This document shows positions 25,695 through 34,015 of a stretch of 64,000 nucleotides of DNA, piece by piece. Under the pieces are notes generated by a model. That model was not told the DNA's origin. It saw nothing but the letters and a program-made list of their open reading frames with translations, and ran no database searches. The stretch comes from Streptomyces megasporus (GTDB lineage: Bacteria > Actinomycetota > Actinomycetes > Streptomycetales > Streptomycetaceae). Every line of letters starts with the position of its first letter. Position 1 is the first letter of the stretch. The stretch is taken from assembly GCF_000718985.1 (NCBI RefSeq), contig NZ_JODL01000001.1, forward strand, positions 330,858-394,857. Reading direction: 5' to 3'. Both the position numbers and the translations under genes were made by a program.

Positions 25695-26297
25695 TCAGTC
25701 CGCCAGCGGCACGGACGCGCGCCGGGGGTCGCGCAGGTCCGTGCCGTGCGCCAGCCACCGTTCCTGGAGCGCCGCCGCGCCGTGCACGCGTTTCCAGGCG
25801 GCCTCGTTGGGTGTCATCGGCAGCAGGGGCAGGAAGCGGACGGGGTCCATCGGCGCGTCCAGTTCCAGGTCCTCCACCAGGCCGCCGGGCTCGCCGACCA
25901 GCACGGAGGTGAAGGGCGCCCCGGGCCACAGCGGCTCGCCCACGTCCAGCGAGGCGCCCGGCGCCACGACCACGCCCTCGACCTGCGGGGACGCGGCGAG
26001 CACGGCGAGCGGGCGCAGCACCTTGTCGGTGTCGGCGAGCCCGGCCCGCACCGTCAGCACCAGTTCGGCGCGGGGGCCCCGCTCGGGGTCGGCGAGGGTG
26101 GCGGTGGGGTCGGCCATCGGCGCGGCGGACATGCCCAGGGTGGCGTACCTCACCACGCCGTTCCCGTCGCCGTCGAAGTCCGGGAAGCGCAACACCTCGA
26201 TCCGGTCGGTGCCCAGGAACGTCACGGCGGCCCGTGCGTCGGGCTCTCCCAGGGCGGTACGCAGCCTGGCCTCGACCAACTGGAGAACGTGTGCCAT
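25695..26297 (-). CDS. Suppressor-of-fused (SUFU) domain protein
   Basis: 200 aa from ATG 26297: MAHVLQLVEARLRTALGEPD. SUFU-family features: RIEVLRFPDFDGDG, VRYATLGMSAAPMADP, RAELVLTVRAG, PWPGAPF-like VGEPLWPGAPFTSVLVG and LLPMTPNEAAW. The bacterial family is common in Streptomyces and sometimes linked to toxin immunity, but nothing here shows that. Leaderless: TATGCT lies six nt upstream. Confidence 0.85.
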   Translation of the reverse strand: MAHVLQLVEARLRTALGEPDARAAVTFLGTDRIEVLRFPDFDGDGNGVVRYATLGMSAAPMADPTATLADPERGPRAELVLTVRAGLADTDKVLRPLAVLAASPQVEGVVVAPGASLDVGEPLWPGAPFTSVLVGEPGGLVEDLELDAPMDPVRFLPLLPMTPNEAAWKRVHGAAALQERWLAHGTDLRDPRRASVPLAD

Positions 26298-26763
26298 ACG
26301 GCGAGCATAGATCGTGTATGGATCAGGCAAAGAGGGTACGCGAAAGGCCTTGGCGTGGACCGGAAGAGGTTCCGCGAGTGCTACCGTTGACTGCTGGTCA
26401 AGGCATGTACGTGGTTTCCCCCAGCGGGGACCGGCCGGAGGAGGTGGGGCTGCGATGGATCCGAGTCGACCGTGCAGTACCGGCTGCTCTTCCGTACGGC
26501 AGTTCCGTCCCCGCGTCTGAGGGCCTTCCTCCCCCCGCTTTCCAGCGGTGAAACCCCGGTAGGCCGGCTTTCTCCCCGCGGACCGGATGCGTGGAAGAGC
26601 GTGTGAGTCCCGTTCGACCGTCGTTCTCAACGATTGCCGCTCGTACGTGCGGTTCGCGTGGTGCCCGCTTTGCAGACCTCCGGCCTTCCCCCTGCCCGTA
26701 GGTCCCCATTCCGGGCAGCGCTGCGCCCGTCCGGCGGCGGCTCGGCACGCGAAGGAGCCCAGC
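26298..26763. other. 466-bp divergent region between SUFU and corA genes
   Basis: Contains the leaderless SUFU -10 (TATGCT, minus strand, 26304-26309), a perfect small palindrome TTGACTGCTGGTCAA-like element (TTGAC arms at 26387-26401), hairpin CCGCTTTCCAGCGG (about 26537-26550), and the corA ribosome binding site GAAGGAG (about 26753-26759). GC is lower than in the genes. No ORF with good codon bias, and no riboswitch class I can recognise. Confidence 0.5.
26304..26309 (-). promoter_or_regulatory. Leaderless -10 of the SUFU gene
   Basis: TATGCT on the minus strand, six nt before ATG 26297; TTGCCT at 26325-26330 is a -35 candidate with a short 15-bp spacer. Confidence 0.5.
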
Positions 26764-27894
26764 ATGTCGATGATCCGTGACCTGCGCGCCGCGGTCCGCC
26801 CCACCCTCCGCCGGGGCGGTCGTCCCCTCCACCCCTACCCCCACGGCGCGGTCGACGCCCCCGCCGCCGGCAGCTCGATCGTCGACTGCGCCGTCTACCG
26901 GGACGGTCGTCGCGCGTCCCGACACACGACCCCCACCGACGCCCTGCGCGAACTGCGGGCGCGGGACGGCCGGGAGAACGGCGGGTTCGTGTGGATCGGC
27001 CTGCACGAGCCCAGCGAGCAGGAGTTCTCGGGCATCGCACGCGAGTTCGGTCTGCACCCGCTCGCCGTCGAGGACGCGGTCCACGCGCACCAGCGGCCGA
27101 AGCTGGAGCGGTACGACGACAGCCTGTTCACCGTCTTCAAGACCATCCACTACGTCGACCACGACGAACTCACCGACAACAGCGAGGTGGTGGAGACCGG
27201 CGAGGTGATGTGCTTCACCGGCCGGGACTACATCATCACCGTCCGGCACGGCGGGCAGGGGTCGCTGCGCACGCTGCGCCACCGGTTGGAGGACGACCCC
27301 GAGCTGCTGGCCAAGGGCCCCTCGGCCGTGCTGCACGCCATCGCCGACCAGGTGGTGGACGGCTACCTGGCGGTCGCGAGCGCGGTGCAGGAGGACATCG
27401 ACGAGGTGGAGATCCAGGTCTTCTCGGAGAGCGCGGGCCGCGGTCGCCGCGGTCGCGACGCGGGACGGATCTACCAGCTCAAGCGCGAGGTGTTGGAGTT
27501 CAAGCGGGCGGTCTCGCCGCTGCTGCGGCCGATGCAGTTGCTGAGCGAGCGGCCGATGCGGCTGATCGACCCCGACATCCAGAAGTACTTCCGCGACGTG
27601 GCCGACCACCTGACCCGGGTGAACGAGCAGGTGCTGTCCTTCGACGACCTGCTCAACTCCATCCTCCAGGCGAACCTCGCCCAGGCGACGGTCGCGCAGA
27701 ACGAGGACATGCGGAAGATCACCTCGTGGGCGGCGATCTTCGCCGTCCCGACGATGATCGCCGGGATCTACGGCATGAACTTCGCGTACATGCCGGAGCT
27801 GGAGTGGAAGTACGGCTACCCGACCGTCATGGCCGTGATCCTGGGCATCTGCTACGCCATCCACCGCGGTTTCAAGCGGAACGGCTGGCTCTAG
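26764..27894 (+). CDS. corA: CorA-type magnesium/cobalt channel
   Basis: Inner-membrane divalent-cation channel, 376 aa from ATG 26764 with GAAGGAG upstream (ATG 26770 also possible). Large cytoplasmic domain (FVWIGLHEPSEQEFSGIARE, HPLAVEDAVHAHQRPKLERY, YIITVRHG), long helix, then two C-terminal TM helices separated by the selectivity motif YGMNF in GIYGMNFAYMPELEW. C-terminus basic (RGFKRNGWL). Pairs with the MgtE-N and DUF1003 genes 3 kb on; the same set is near Rv1239c. Confidence 0.95.
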   Translation: MSMIRDLRAAVRPTLRRGGRPLHPYPHGAVDAPAAGSSIVDCAVYRDGRRASRHTTPTDALRELRARDGRENGGFVWIGLHEPSEQEFSGIAREFGLHPLAVEDAVHAHQRPKLERYDDSLFTVFKTIHYVDHDELTDNSEVVETGEVMCFTGRDYIITVRHGGQGSLRTLRHRLEDDPELLAKGPSAVLHAIADQVVDGYLAVASAVQEDIDEVEIQVFSESAGRGRRGRDAGRIYQLKREVLEFKRAVSPLLRPMQLLSERPMRLIDPDIQKYFRDVADHLTRVNEQVLSFDDLLNSILQANLAQATVAQNEDMRKITSWAAIFAVPTMIAGIYGMNFAYMPELEWKYGYPTVMAVILGICYAIHRGFKRNGWL

Positions 27895-27907
27895 CGCCGC
27901 GTCGGCA

Positions 27908-28888
27908 TCAGGAGGCGCGGGAGCCGGTGGTCGGCCCGGCCTCGGCGGTCCCGCCGGTCCTGGTGTTCGCCCGGACCACCAGGACCAGACCGACCACGAT
28001 CACCCCCAGCGCGGCGTAGACGGCGGGGGGCGGGGTCTGGCCCAGCCACAGCGCCGCGATCAGGGCCGCGCCCGGGGTCTCCAGCAGGATCGCCGTGGAG
28101 GTGGTCGACGGTCCCAGTCCCCGCACCACCCGGTTGATCAGCGAGTGGCCCAGCAGTTGCGCGGTAACGGTGAGCAGGGCCAACTTGACCCAGGTCTCCG
28201 CGCTGTAGCCGCCGCCGAGGTCCGTCCCCAGGGCCAGGCAGGCGGCCAGCAGGATCGCGGCCGTCGTGGTGTAGCAGACGAAGGTGTACGCGGTCGTGGA
28301 GACCGTGCGGCGCACCTCGGCGCCGAGCAGGACGTATCCGGCCGCCGCCATGCCGCCGCCGAGCGCGAGGGCGTCGCCGGCCAGGGCGCGCGGCGAGAGC
28401 GTCAGGTCGACGCCGGTGAGGAGCACCACGCCGGCGAAGGCCACCGCCGTGCCCGCCCAGACCAGCGCGGGCGGTCGGTGTCCGCGCAGCCGCAGCAGCA
28501 GGGTGGTCCAGATCGGGGTGGTGGTGACCAGCGCGGTCGAGGAGGCGACCGAGGTCATGTGGAGGCTGGGCAGCCAGAGCGCGAAGTGCAGGGCGAGCAG
28601 CACTCCGGCGGCCACGGCCAGCAGGACGTTCCGGCGGCCCATGGAACGCAGCTCGGCCCGGTGGCGGGTGAGGGCCGGCAGGGCGAGCGCCCCGACCGCC
28701 ATCGCGTTGCGCCAGAAGGCGATGGCCAGGGCCGGTGCGGCGGTGGCCGCGATCAGGGGCGCGGACAGGGAGATGCCCGAGACGGCCACGGCCAGCAGGA
28801 AGAGGTCCGGGCCGGTACCCAGGGGCCTGGTCGGGGATGCGCCGGACACCGGGTTCGTCAGGGAGGTGGGTGTCTCGGCGGTGCGCAC
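27908..28888 (-). CDS. EamA/DMT-family exporter
   Basis: 326 aa from GTG 28888 with AGGAGAG upstream. Ten TM helices in two EamA repeats (about 30-160 and 175-310); FWRNAMAVGALALPAL, VTTTPIWTTLLLRL and ILLETPGAALIAALWLGQTP are typical. Drug/metabolite transporter superfamily; substrate unknown. Convergent with corA (13 bp apart) and divergent from the next gene. Confidence 0.9.
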   Translation of the reverse strand: MRTAETPTSLTNPVSGASPTRPLGTGPDLFLLAVAVSGISLSAPLIAATAAPALAIAFWRNAMAVGALALPALTRHRAELRSMGRRNVLLAVAAGVLLALHFALWLPSLHMTSVASSTALVTTTPIWTTLLLRLRGHRPPALVWAGTAVAFAGVVLLTGVDLTLSPRALAGDALALGGGMAAAGYVLLGAEVRRTVSTTAYTFVCYTTTAAILLAACLALGTDLGGGYSAETWVKLALLTVTAQLLGHSLINRVVRGLGPSTTSTAILLETPGAALIAALWLGQTPPPAVYAALGVIVVGLVLVVRANTRTGGTAEAGPTTGSRAS

Positions 28889-29031
28889 GGGGGCTTCTCT
28901 CCTGGGCTTCGGGGTCTGGGACGTCCGCCGGGTACGGGCGCGACCCGTCCAGCGTAAGGCGCGTGGACCGGTCGCGGTACTGACCCTCCGGGCGCCGGGC
29001 CTTCGGCGCCCTCGGCGGGGAGGGACGGCGG

Positions 29032-29037
29032 TAGGGT
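29032..29037 (+). promoter_or_regulatory. Leaderless -10
   Basis: TAGGGT, six nt before ATG 29044. Confidence 0.5.
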
Positions 29038-29043
29038 CGGCGT

Positions 29044-29622
29044 ATGGCCACATCCTCCACCTCCGTGTCCACCCCCGCGCTCGATCGGGCGCTGATCGAG
29101 GAGTCGGCGAAGAAGTCCGCCCTGGTGTGGGTGCGCGGCCCGCAGGGGCCGGACCGTCCCCTGTGGCACGTCTGGCACGACGGGGCCGTCTGCGTGGTGG
29201 GCGACGGCCCCGGGGAGCAGCCGCTGGACGGCCTCGGGCTCGTCCACGGCGGCACCGCCACGGTCACCGCGCGCAGCAAGGACAAGGGCGGGCGGCTGGT
29301 CGTCTGGCCCGCTCGGGTGGTGGAACTCTCCCCCGGCGGGGAGGAGTGGCGATCCGCGGTGGCCGAGCTGGCCGGCAAGCGGCTCAACGCGCCGGACGCG
29401 ACCACGATCGCCGAGCGCTGGGCACGGGAGTGCCGCGTGGTGCGGCTGGAGCCCGCCGGGGCGCTCGTCGAGGGGCCCGGCTCGATGCCGGACGGTTCGC
29501 GGGCCGCCGTCCCGCTGCCGACGGCGGCGACCACGCGGCGGCCGGCTCCGGCCGGGCTGCCGAAGCTCTTGGCGCGGCGGGCCGGTGGGACGGGCCGCCG
29601 GAAGGGCCGGCGGGAGGGGTGA
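29044..29622 (+). CDS. Conserved protein, possible split-barrel fold
   Basis: 192 aa from ATG 29044, leaderless. Pattern KSALVWVRGPQGPDRPLWHV, WHDGAVCVVGDGPGEQPLDGL, ATVTARSKDKGGRLVVWPA and a helical tail (ERWARECRVVRLEP) is reminiscent of FMN/F420-binding split-barrel proteins, but no cofactor motif is certain. C-terminal 40 residues basic and disordered (RRAGGTGRRKGRREG). Convergent with the lipoprotein gene, 18 bp apart. Confidence 0.7.
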   Translation: MATSSTSVSTPALDRALIEESAKKSALVWVRGPQGPDRPLWHVWHDGAVCVVGDGPGEQPLDGLGLVHGGTATVTARSKDKGGRLVVWPARVVELSPGGEEWRSAVAELAGKRLNAPDATTIAERWARECRVVRLEPAGALVEGPGSMPDGSRAAVPLPTAATTRRPAPAGLPKLLARRAGGTGRRKGRREG

Positions 29623-29640
29623 GGGGCGGGCGGGTCCGTC

Positions 29641-30405
29641 CTACTCCGTCACCGCGAGCTTCCTGCCGTAGTCCACGACCTGGTCGTCCTGCGGGGCCCG
29701 CAGGGTGAACTCCTTGTCCCACTCCAGCAGTTCGACCACGCCCGCGTCGCCGCCGCGCTCCAGCCGCAGCGGGTAGGGCCTGCCGATCAGCGCGACGCTG
29801 AGGACCCCGCCGTTGCCCTGCGCGGCCCGCACCTCTATCGTCCGCACGCCCTCGACCTCGCCGCGGTCGCCGGTCTCCCGCTCGCCCTGGAGGGCGAGCA
29901 GCCCGTCCAGCAGCACGTCCTTGTCCGTGAAACCGCTGAGCTGCCCGTAGGCCGGGTCGTCCGGCGGGACCTTGACGTACTTGCCCTCCAGCTTGCGGGC
30001 CGCCGCCAGGTCGCTCTCGGTGGGTTCCTCGTCGCCCTGCTCCTGCCGGACCCAGAAGCCCGCGTCGGCCTTGAGGTAGAGGTCCTCGTCGACCCGCAGC
30101 AGCTCGAAGTGCGGGCCGCCCTTGGCGGAGACCTCGCCGAGACCGCCGTTGTCCTTCAGCCGCATGTCCAGCCGGTACGTGCGGCCCTGACTGATCACGC
30201 TGCCCGACAGCCGAACGGACTCGGCCGACTCGGCGGCCTTGCGCGCCCTCTCCTCGATCTTGGCGGCGGGGAGTTTGCCGATCCCGTTGGTCCCCGCGTC
30301 CGGGTCCTCCGAGCCGCATCCCGCGAGCACGACCACCAGCGCCGTGAGTACCGCCCCCACCACCGTCGCGCTCCGGGCACGAACACCGTGGACCCACACA
30401 GTCAC
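29641..30405 (-). CDS. Lipoprotein, LppX/LolA-like
   Basis: 254 aa from GTG 30405 with AGGAGG upstream; GTG 30399 is a second option. Signal peptide with lipobox LAGC (VLTALVVVLAGCGSE). Mature part: AAESAESVRLSGSVISQGRT, YRLDMRLKDNGGLGEVSAKG, DLYLKADAGFW, a repeated beta pattern like the LprG/LppX and LolA folds that hold lipids. Anchored outside the membrane. Divergent from the MgtE-N gene. Family placement by eye, moderately sure. Confidence 0.82.
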   Translation of the reverse strand: MTVWVHGVRARSATVVGAVLTALVVVLAGCGSEDPDAGTNGIGKLPAAKIEERARKAAESAESVRLSGSVISQGRTYRLDMRLKDNGGLGEVSAKGGPHFELLRVDEDLYLKADAGFWVRQEQGDEEPTESDLAAARKLEGKYVKVPPDDPAYGQLSGFTDKDVLLDGLLALQGERETGDRGEVEGVRTIEVRAAQGNGGVLSVALIGRPYPLRLERGGDAGVVELLEWDKEFTLRAPQDDQVVDYGRKLAVTE

Positions 30406-30519
30406 GTCCGCTCTTCCTCCTGAAGTCGAGGCAGGATCGCACCTTACCGGGGGTACCGGCCCCGGACGGAAAGCGGCCGTCCGGCCGACGGCGCGCAGGG
30501 GGCGCGGACGTGGGCGCGT

Positions 30520-30525
30520 TAGCCT
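30520..30525 (+). promoter_or_regulatory. -10 hexamer for the MgtE-N gene
   Basis: TAGCCT; transcription would begin near 30532 and give a leader of about 140 nt. Confidence 0.4.
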
Positions 30526-30576
30526 GAAGGACACTTTCGGGCCATGTCACCGTGCTGCACTCGGCCTCGCGCGGGT

Positions 30577-30672
30577 ACACGCGAACACGACGGACACAAC
30601 GCACGACGCACGACACACGAGACACGACGCACGAGACACGGAACGGCACGAGCGAGGAGCGGAGGACGGGCA
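30577..30672 (+). other. 96-nt T-free, CA/CG-rich leader
   Basis: From 30577 to 30672 the plus strand has no T at all. It is a run of ACG, CAC and GAC words with internal copies of ACACGACGCACGAG-like text, ending in the ribosome binding site GGAGG and the ATG of the next gene. As RNA it would be U-free and poorly structured. Confidence 0.8.
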
Positions 30673-31976
30673 TGGCGCTGGGTGCCCCGCGGGTCTTCGT
30701 CTCGCACCTCTCCGGCATCGCCGTCTTCGACCCCGTCGGGGACCAGGTGGGACGCGTACGGGACGTGGTGGCGATGCTGCGCGTCGGCAACCTGCCGCCG
30801 CGCGTGCTCGGGCTGGTCGTGGAGGTGGTCAGCCGGCGGCGCGTCTTCCTCCCCATGACCCGGGTGACCGGCGTGGAGTCGGGACAGGTGATCACCACCG
30901 GCGTGGTCAACCTGCGACGCTTCGAGCAGCGCCCCGCCGAGACCCTGGTCCTGGGGGAACTCCTGGACCGGCAGGTGACGCTGGTCGAGACGGGCGAGAA
31001 GGTCACCGTGCTCGACGTGGGCCTCACCCGGTTGCCGTCCCGCCGCGACTGGCTGATCGACAAGGTCTTCGTGCGGCGCGGCAGGGGCGGTGCGCTGCGG
31101 CGGCGCGGGGAGACGCTGACCGTGGAGTGGTCGGCGGTGACCGGCTTCTCGCTGGAGGAGGAGGAACAGGGGGCGGCCAACCTGCTGGCCGTCTTCGACC
31201 GGCTGCGCCCCGCCGACCTCGCCAACGTGCTCCACCACCTGTCGGCCAAGCGCCGGGGCGAGGTGGCCGCCGCGCTGGACGACGACCGACTGGCGGACGT
31301 GCTGGAGGAGCTGCCGGACGACGACCAGGTGGAGATCCTCCGCAAGCTCAAGGACGAGCGCGCCGCGGACGTGCTGGAGGCGATGGCCCCCGACGACGCC
31401 GCCGACCTCCTCTCCGAGCTGCCGGAGAAGGACATGGAGCGGCTGCTGCGCCTGATGGAGCCGCAGGACGCCGCTCCGCTGCGGCGGTTGCTGACGTACG
31501 AGGAACACACCGCGGGCGGGATCATGACGACCGAACCGATCGTGCTGCGCCCCGACGCCACGGTGGCCGACGCCCTGGCCAGGGTGCGCGTGGAGGACCT
31601 GCCGGCCCCGCTGGCCGCGCAGGTGTACGTGTGCCGGCCGCCGGAGGAGACCCCGACGGGGAAGTACCTGGGCCTGGCGCACTTCCAGCGGTTGCTGCGG
31701 GAGCCGCCCGGCACGCTGGTCGGTTCGGTCGTGGACACCGATCTGCGGCCGCTGCCGCCGGACACCCCCCTGCCCACCCTGACCAGCTATCTGGCGGCGT
31801 ACAACATCGTGTCGGTGCCGGTGGTGGACGAGAGCGGTTCGCTGCTGGGCGCCGTCACGGTCGACGACGTCCTGGACCACCTGCTGCCGGACGACTGGCG
31901 CGAGGCCGCCGCCCGACAGGCGATCGGGAGGGGCGACCTGCTGGAGGACGCCCGGGGGGTCGCCGGTGACCGATAG
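30672..31976 (+). CDS. MgtE N-domain + CBS pair, soluble
   Basis: 434 aa from ATG 30672 with GGAGG upstream. N-terminal PRC-barrel-like half (FVSHLSGIAVFDPVGDQVGR), then MgtE intracellular N-domain (about 175-290: FDRLRPADLANVLHHLSAKR, EVAAALDDDRLADVLEELPD, ERAADVLEAMAPDDAADLL) and two CBS motifs (about 295-415; TAGGIMTTEPIVL, YNIVSVPVVDESGSLLGAV). The MgtE channel domain is missing, so this is a Mg-sensing or regulatory protein rather than a channel. Overlaps the DUF1003 gene by 11 nt. Confidence 0.9.
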   Translation: MALGAPRVFVSHLSGIAVFDPVGDQVGRVRDVVAMLRVGNLPPRVLGLVVEVVSRRRVFLPMTRVTGVESGQVITTGVVNLRRFEQRPAETLVLGELLDRQVTLVETGEKVTVLDVGLTRLPSRRDWLIDKVFVRRGRGGALRRRGETLTVEWSAVTGFSLEEEEQGAANLLAVFDRLRPADLANVLHHLSAKRRGEVAAALDDDRLADVLEELPDDDQVEILRKLKDERAADVLEAMAPDDAADLLSELPEKDMERLLRLMEPQDAAPLRRLLTYEEHTAGGIMTTEPIVLRPDATVADALARVRVEDLPAPLAAQVYVCRPPEETPTGKYLGLAHFQRLLREPPGTLVGSVVDTDLRPLPPDTPLPTLTSYLAAYNIVSVPVVDESGSLLGAVTVDDVLDHLLPDDWREAAARQAIGRGDLLEDARGVAGDR

Positions 31977-32565
31977 GCCGACGACCGGCAGGGAGCGGGA
32001 CGAGCGCCGGGAACGGCGCAGGGAGCGCCGGGAACGTGAGCGGAGCCTGCCGCCGCTCACCGGGCGGGAGCGCCGGACCCGGCTGGACCAGCCGATGGTG
32101 CCGCGCCGCGGTCTGCTGCCGGAGTACGATCCGGAGGCCTTCGGGCGGCTGTCGGAGCGGATCGCCCGCTTCCTGGGCACGGGACGGTTCCTCGTCTGGA
32201 TGACGGTGACCATCGTCGTGTGGGTCGTCTGGAACGTCGCGGCCCCGCCAGCGCTGCGCTTCGACGAGTACCCGTTCATCTTCCTGACGCTCGTGCTGTC
32301 GCTCCAGGCGTCGTACGCGGCCCCGTTGATCCTTCTGGCCCAGAACCGGCAGGACGACCGGGACCGGGTCAACCTGGAGCAGGACCGCAAGCGCAACGAG
32401 CGCTCCATCGCCGACACCGAGTACCTCACCCGTGAGGTCGCCGCGCTGCGGATGGGCCTGGGCGAGGTGGCCACCCGGGACTGGATCCGCTCGGAGCTCC
32501 AGGAGTTGCTGAAGGAGCTGGAGCAGCGCGGCGCCGTGGAGCCCTCCCCCGACCGGGAGCGCTGA
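31966..32565 (+). CDS. DUF1003 membrane protein
   Basis: 199 aa from GTG 31966, overlapping the previous gene. Basic N-terminus (RERRERRRERRERERS), two TM helices (FLVWMTVTIVVWVVWNVAAP and FIFLTLVLSLQASYAAPLIL) with the family's QNRQDDRDR after the second, then a coiled tail. DUF1003 proteins are small cytoplasmic-loop membrane proteins of unknown role; coupling to the MgtE-N/CBS gene suggests a joint function in Mg homeostasis. Confidence 0.92.
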   Translation: MTDRPTTGRERDERRERRRERRERERSLPPLTGRERRTRLDQPMVPRRGLLPEYDPEAFGRLSERIARFLGTGRFLVWMTVTIVVWVVWNVAAPPALRFDEYPFIFLTLVLSLQASYAAPLILLAQNRQDDRDRVNLEQDRKRNERSIADTEYLTREVAALRMGLGEVATRDWIRSELQELLKELEQRGAVEPSPDRER

Positions 32566-32575
32566 CGTCCCCCCA

Positions 32576-32619
32576 CCCGCGATCCGCCCGCGATCCACCC
32601 ACGCCTTGCCCGCGATCCG
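32576..32619. repeat. 11-bp tandem array (4 copies)
   Basis: CCCGCGATCCG, CCCGCGATCCA, CCCACGCCTTG (degenerate), CCCGCGATCCG, between DUF1003 and mrp. Confidence 0.75.
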
Positions 32620-32681
32620 CCCACAGGAGTGCGGTGATCCGTGTCTCGTCCGCCGCCTTCGGCACGGCAGCCGCCGCGCCG

Positions 32682-32687
32682 TACCAT
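32682..32687 (+). promoter_or_regulatory. Leaderless -10 of mrp
   Basis: TACCAT, six nt before ATG 32694. Confidence 0.5.
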
Positions 32688-32693
32688 CGGGGC

Positions 32694-33860
32694 ATGGCTA
32701 CTGACACGTCCGCGGCACGCAGCGGAGCCCCCACCGAGGAAGCGGTCCGCGCCGCGCTCGCGACCGTGAACGACCCGGAGATCCACCGCCCGATCACCGA
32801 TCTCGGCATGGTGAAGTCCGTGGAGATCGGCGCGGACGGAGCGGTCGCGGTCGCGGTCTACCTGACCGTCGCCGGCTGCCCGATGCGCGAGACCATCACC
32901 TCCTCCGTGACCGAGGCGGTCCGCCGTGTGGCGGGCGTCACGGACGTGACGGTGTCCCTGGACGTGATGAGCGACGAGCAGCGCCGCGAGTTGGCGGCCA
33001 CCCTCCGCGGCGGTCAGGCCGAGCGCGAGATCCCGTTCGCCAAGCCGGGCTCGCTGACCCGGGTGTACGCGATCGCCTCCGGCAAGGGCGGTGTCGGCAA
33101 GTCCTCGGTGACGGTCAACCTGGCGGCGGCGATGGCGGCCGACGGGTTGAAGGTCGGCGTCGTGGACGCCGACATCTACGGCCACTCGGTGCCGCGCATG
33201 CTGGGCGCGGAGGGCCGGCCGACCCAGGTCGAGAACATGATCATGCCGCCGTCCGCGAACGGCGTGAAGGTCATCTCGATCGGCATGTTCACCCCGGGCA
33301 ACGCCCCGGTGGTGTGGCGCGGGCCGATGCTCCACCGCGCGCTCCAGCAGTTCCTCGCCGACGTCTACTGGGGCGACCTGGACGTGCTGCTGCTGGACCT
33401 GCCGCCGGGCACGGGCGACATCGCCATCTCGGTGGCACAGCTCGTCCCGAACGCCGAGATCCTGGTGGTGACCACCCCGCAGCAGGCGGCGGCCGAGGTC
33501 GCCGAGCGCGCCGGTTCCATCGCCGTGCAGACCCACCAGAAGATCGTGGGCGTCGTGGAGAACATGTCCGGGCTGCCCTGCCCGCACTGCGGCGAGATGG
33601 TGGACGTCTTCGGCACCGGCGGCGGTCAGCGCGTGGCCGACGGGCTGAGCCGGACCACCGGCACCGGCGTCCCGGTCCTCGGCTCCATCCCGATCGACGT
33701 GCGGCTGCGCGAGGGCGGTGACGAGGGCAGGCCGGTGGTGCTGACCGACCCGGAGTCCCCCGCGGGCGCGGCGATCCGCTCGATCGCCGGCAAGCTGGGC
33801 GGACGGCAGCGGGGACTGGCCGGGATGTCGCTGGGGATCACCCCGCGCAACAAGTTCTGA
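32694..33860 (+). CDS. mrp: Mrp/NBP35-type Fe-S carrier ATPase
   Basis: P-loop ATPase that assembles or carries iron-sulfur clusters, 388 aa. N-terminal MIP18/DUF59 domain (about 10-100; NDPEIHRPITDLGMVKSVEI), then the Mrp ATPase: deviant Walker A GKGGVGKSSV, VVDADIYGHSVPRMLG, LLLDLPPGTGDIAISVAQ, TTPQQAAAEVAERAG and the cluster-binding CPHC in NMSGLPCPHCGE. ATG 32694 fits the leaderless promoter; an in-frame ATG at 32634 is less likely. Convergent with the next gene. Confidence 0.93.
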   Translation: MATDTSAARSGAPTEEAVRAALATVNDPEIHRPITDLGMVKSVEIGADGAVAVAVYLTVAGCPMRETITSSVTEAVRRVAGVTDVTVSLDVMSDEQRRELAATLRGGQAEREIPFAKPGSLTRVYAIASGKGGVGKSSVTVNLAAAMAADGLKVGVVDADIYGHSVPRMLGAEGRPTQVENMIMPPSANGVKVISIGMFTPGNAPVVWRGPMLHRALQQFLADVYWGDLDVLLLDLPPGTGDIAISVAQLVPNAEILVVTTPQQAAAEVAERAGSIAVQTHQKIVGVVENMSGLPCPHCGEMVDVFGTGGGQRVADGLSRTTGTGVPVLGSIPIDVRLREGGDEGRPVVLTDPESPAGAAIRSIAGKLGGRQRGLAGMSLGITPRNKF

Positions 33861-33934
33861 GGCGGCCTTCGGGGCTCCGAGGCCCCGTGGGCTTCCCACA
33901 CGGAAGGTGGTGTGCTCGCGGGCGCGCCGCCTTC

Positions 33935-33976
33935 CGTCGTATCCGGTTCGTCGTATCCGGTCCGTCGTATCCGGTC
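33935..33976. repeat. 14-bp tandem array (3 copies)
   Basis: CGTCGTATCCGGTT, CGTCGTATCCGGTC, CGTCGTATCCGGTC between the convergent mrp gene and the next gene. Confidence 0.85.
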
Positions 33977-34015
33977 ACGGCCTTCGCGCGGTTCCGGCCG
34001 CGGCGGGCCCCGCCG

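Noticed and set aside
26298..26763. Mg riboswitch upstream of corA
   Set aside because: No conserved M-box or ykoK core could be recognised; only simple hairpins.
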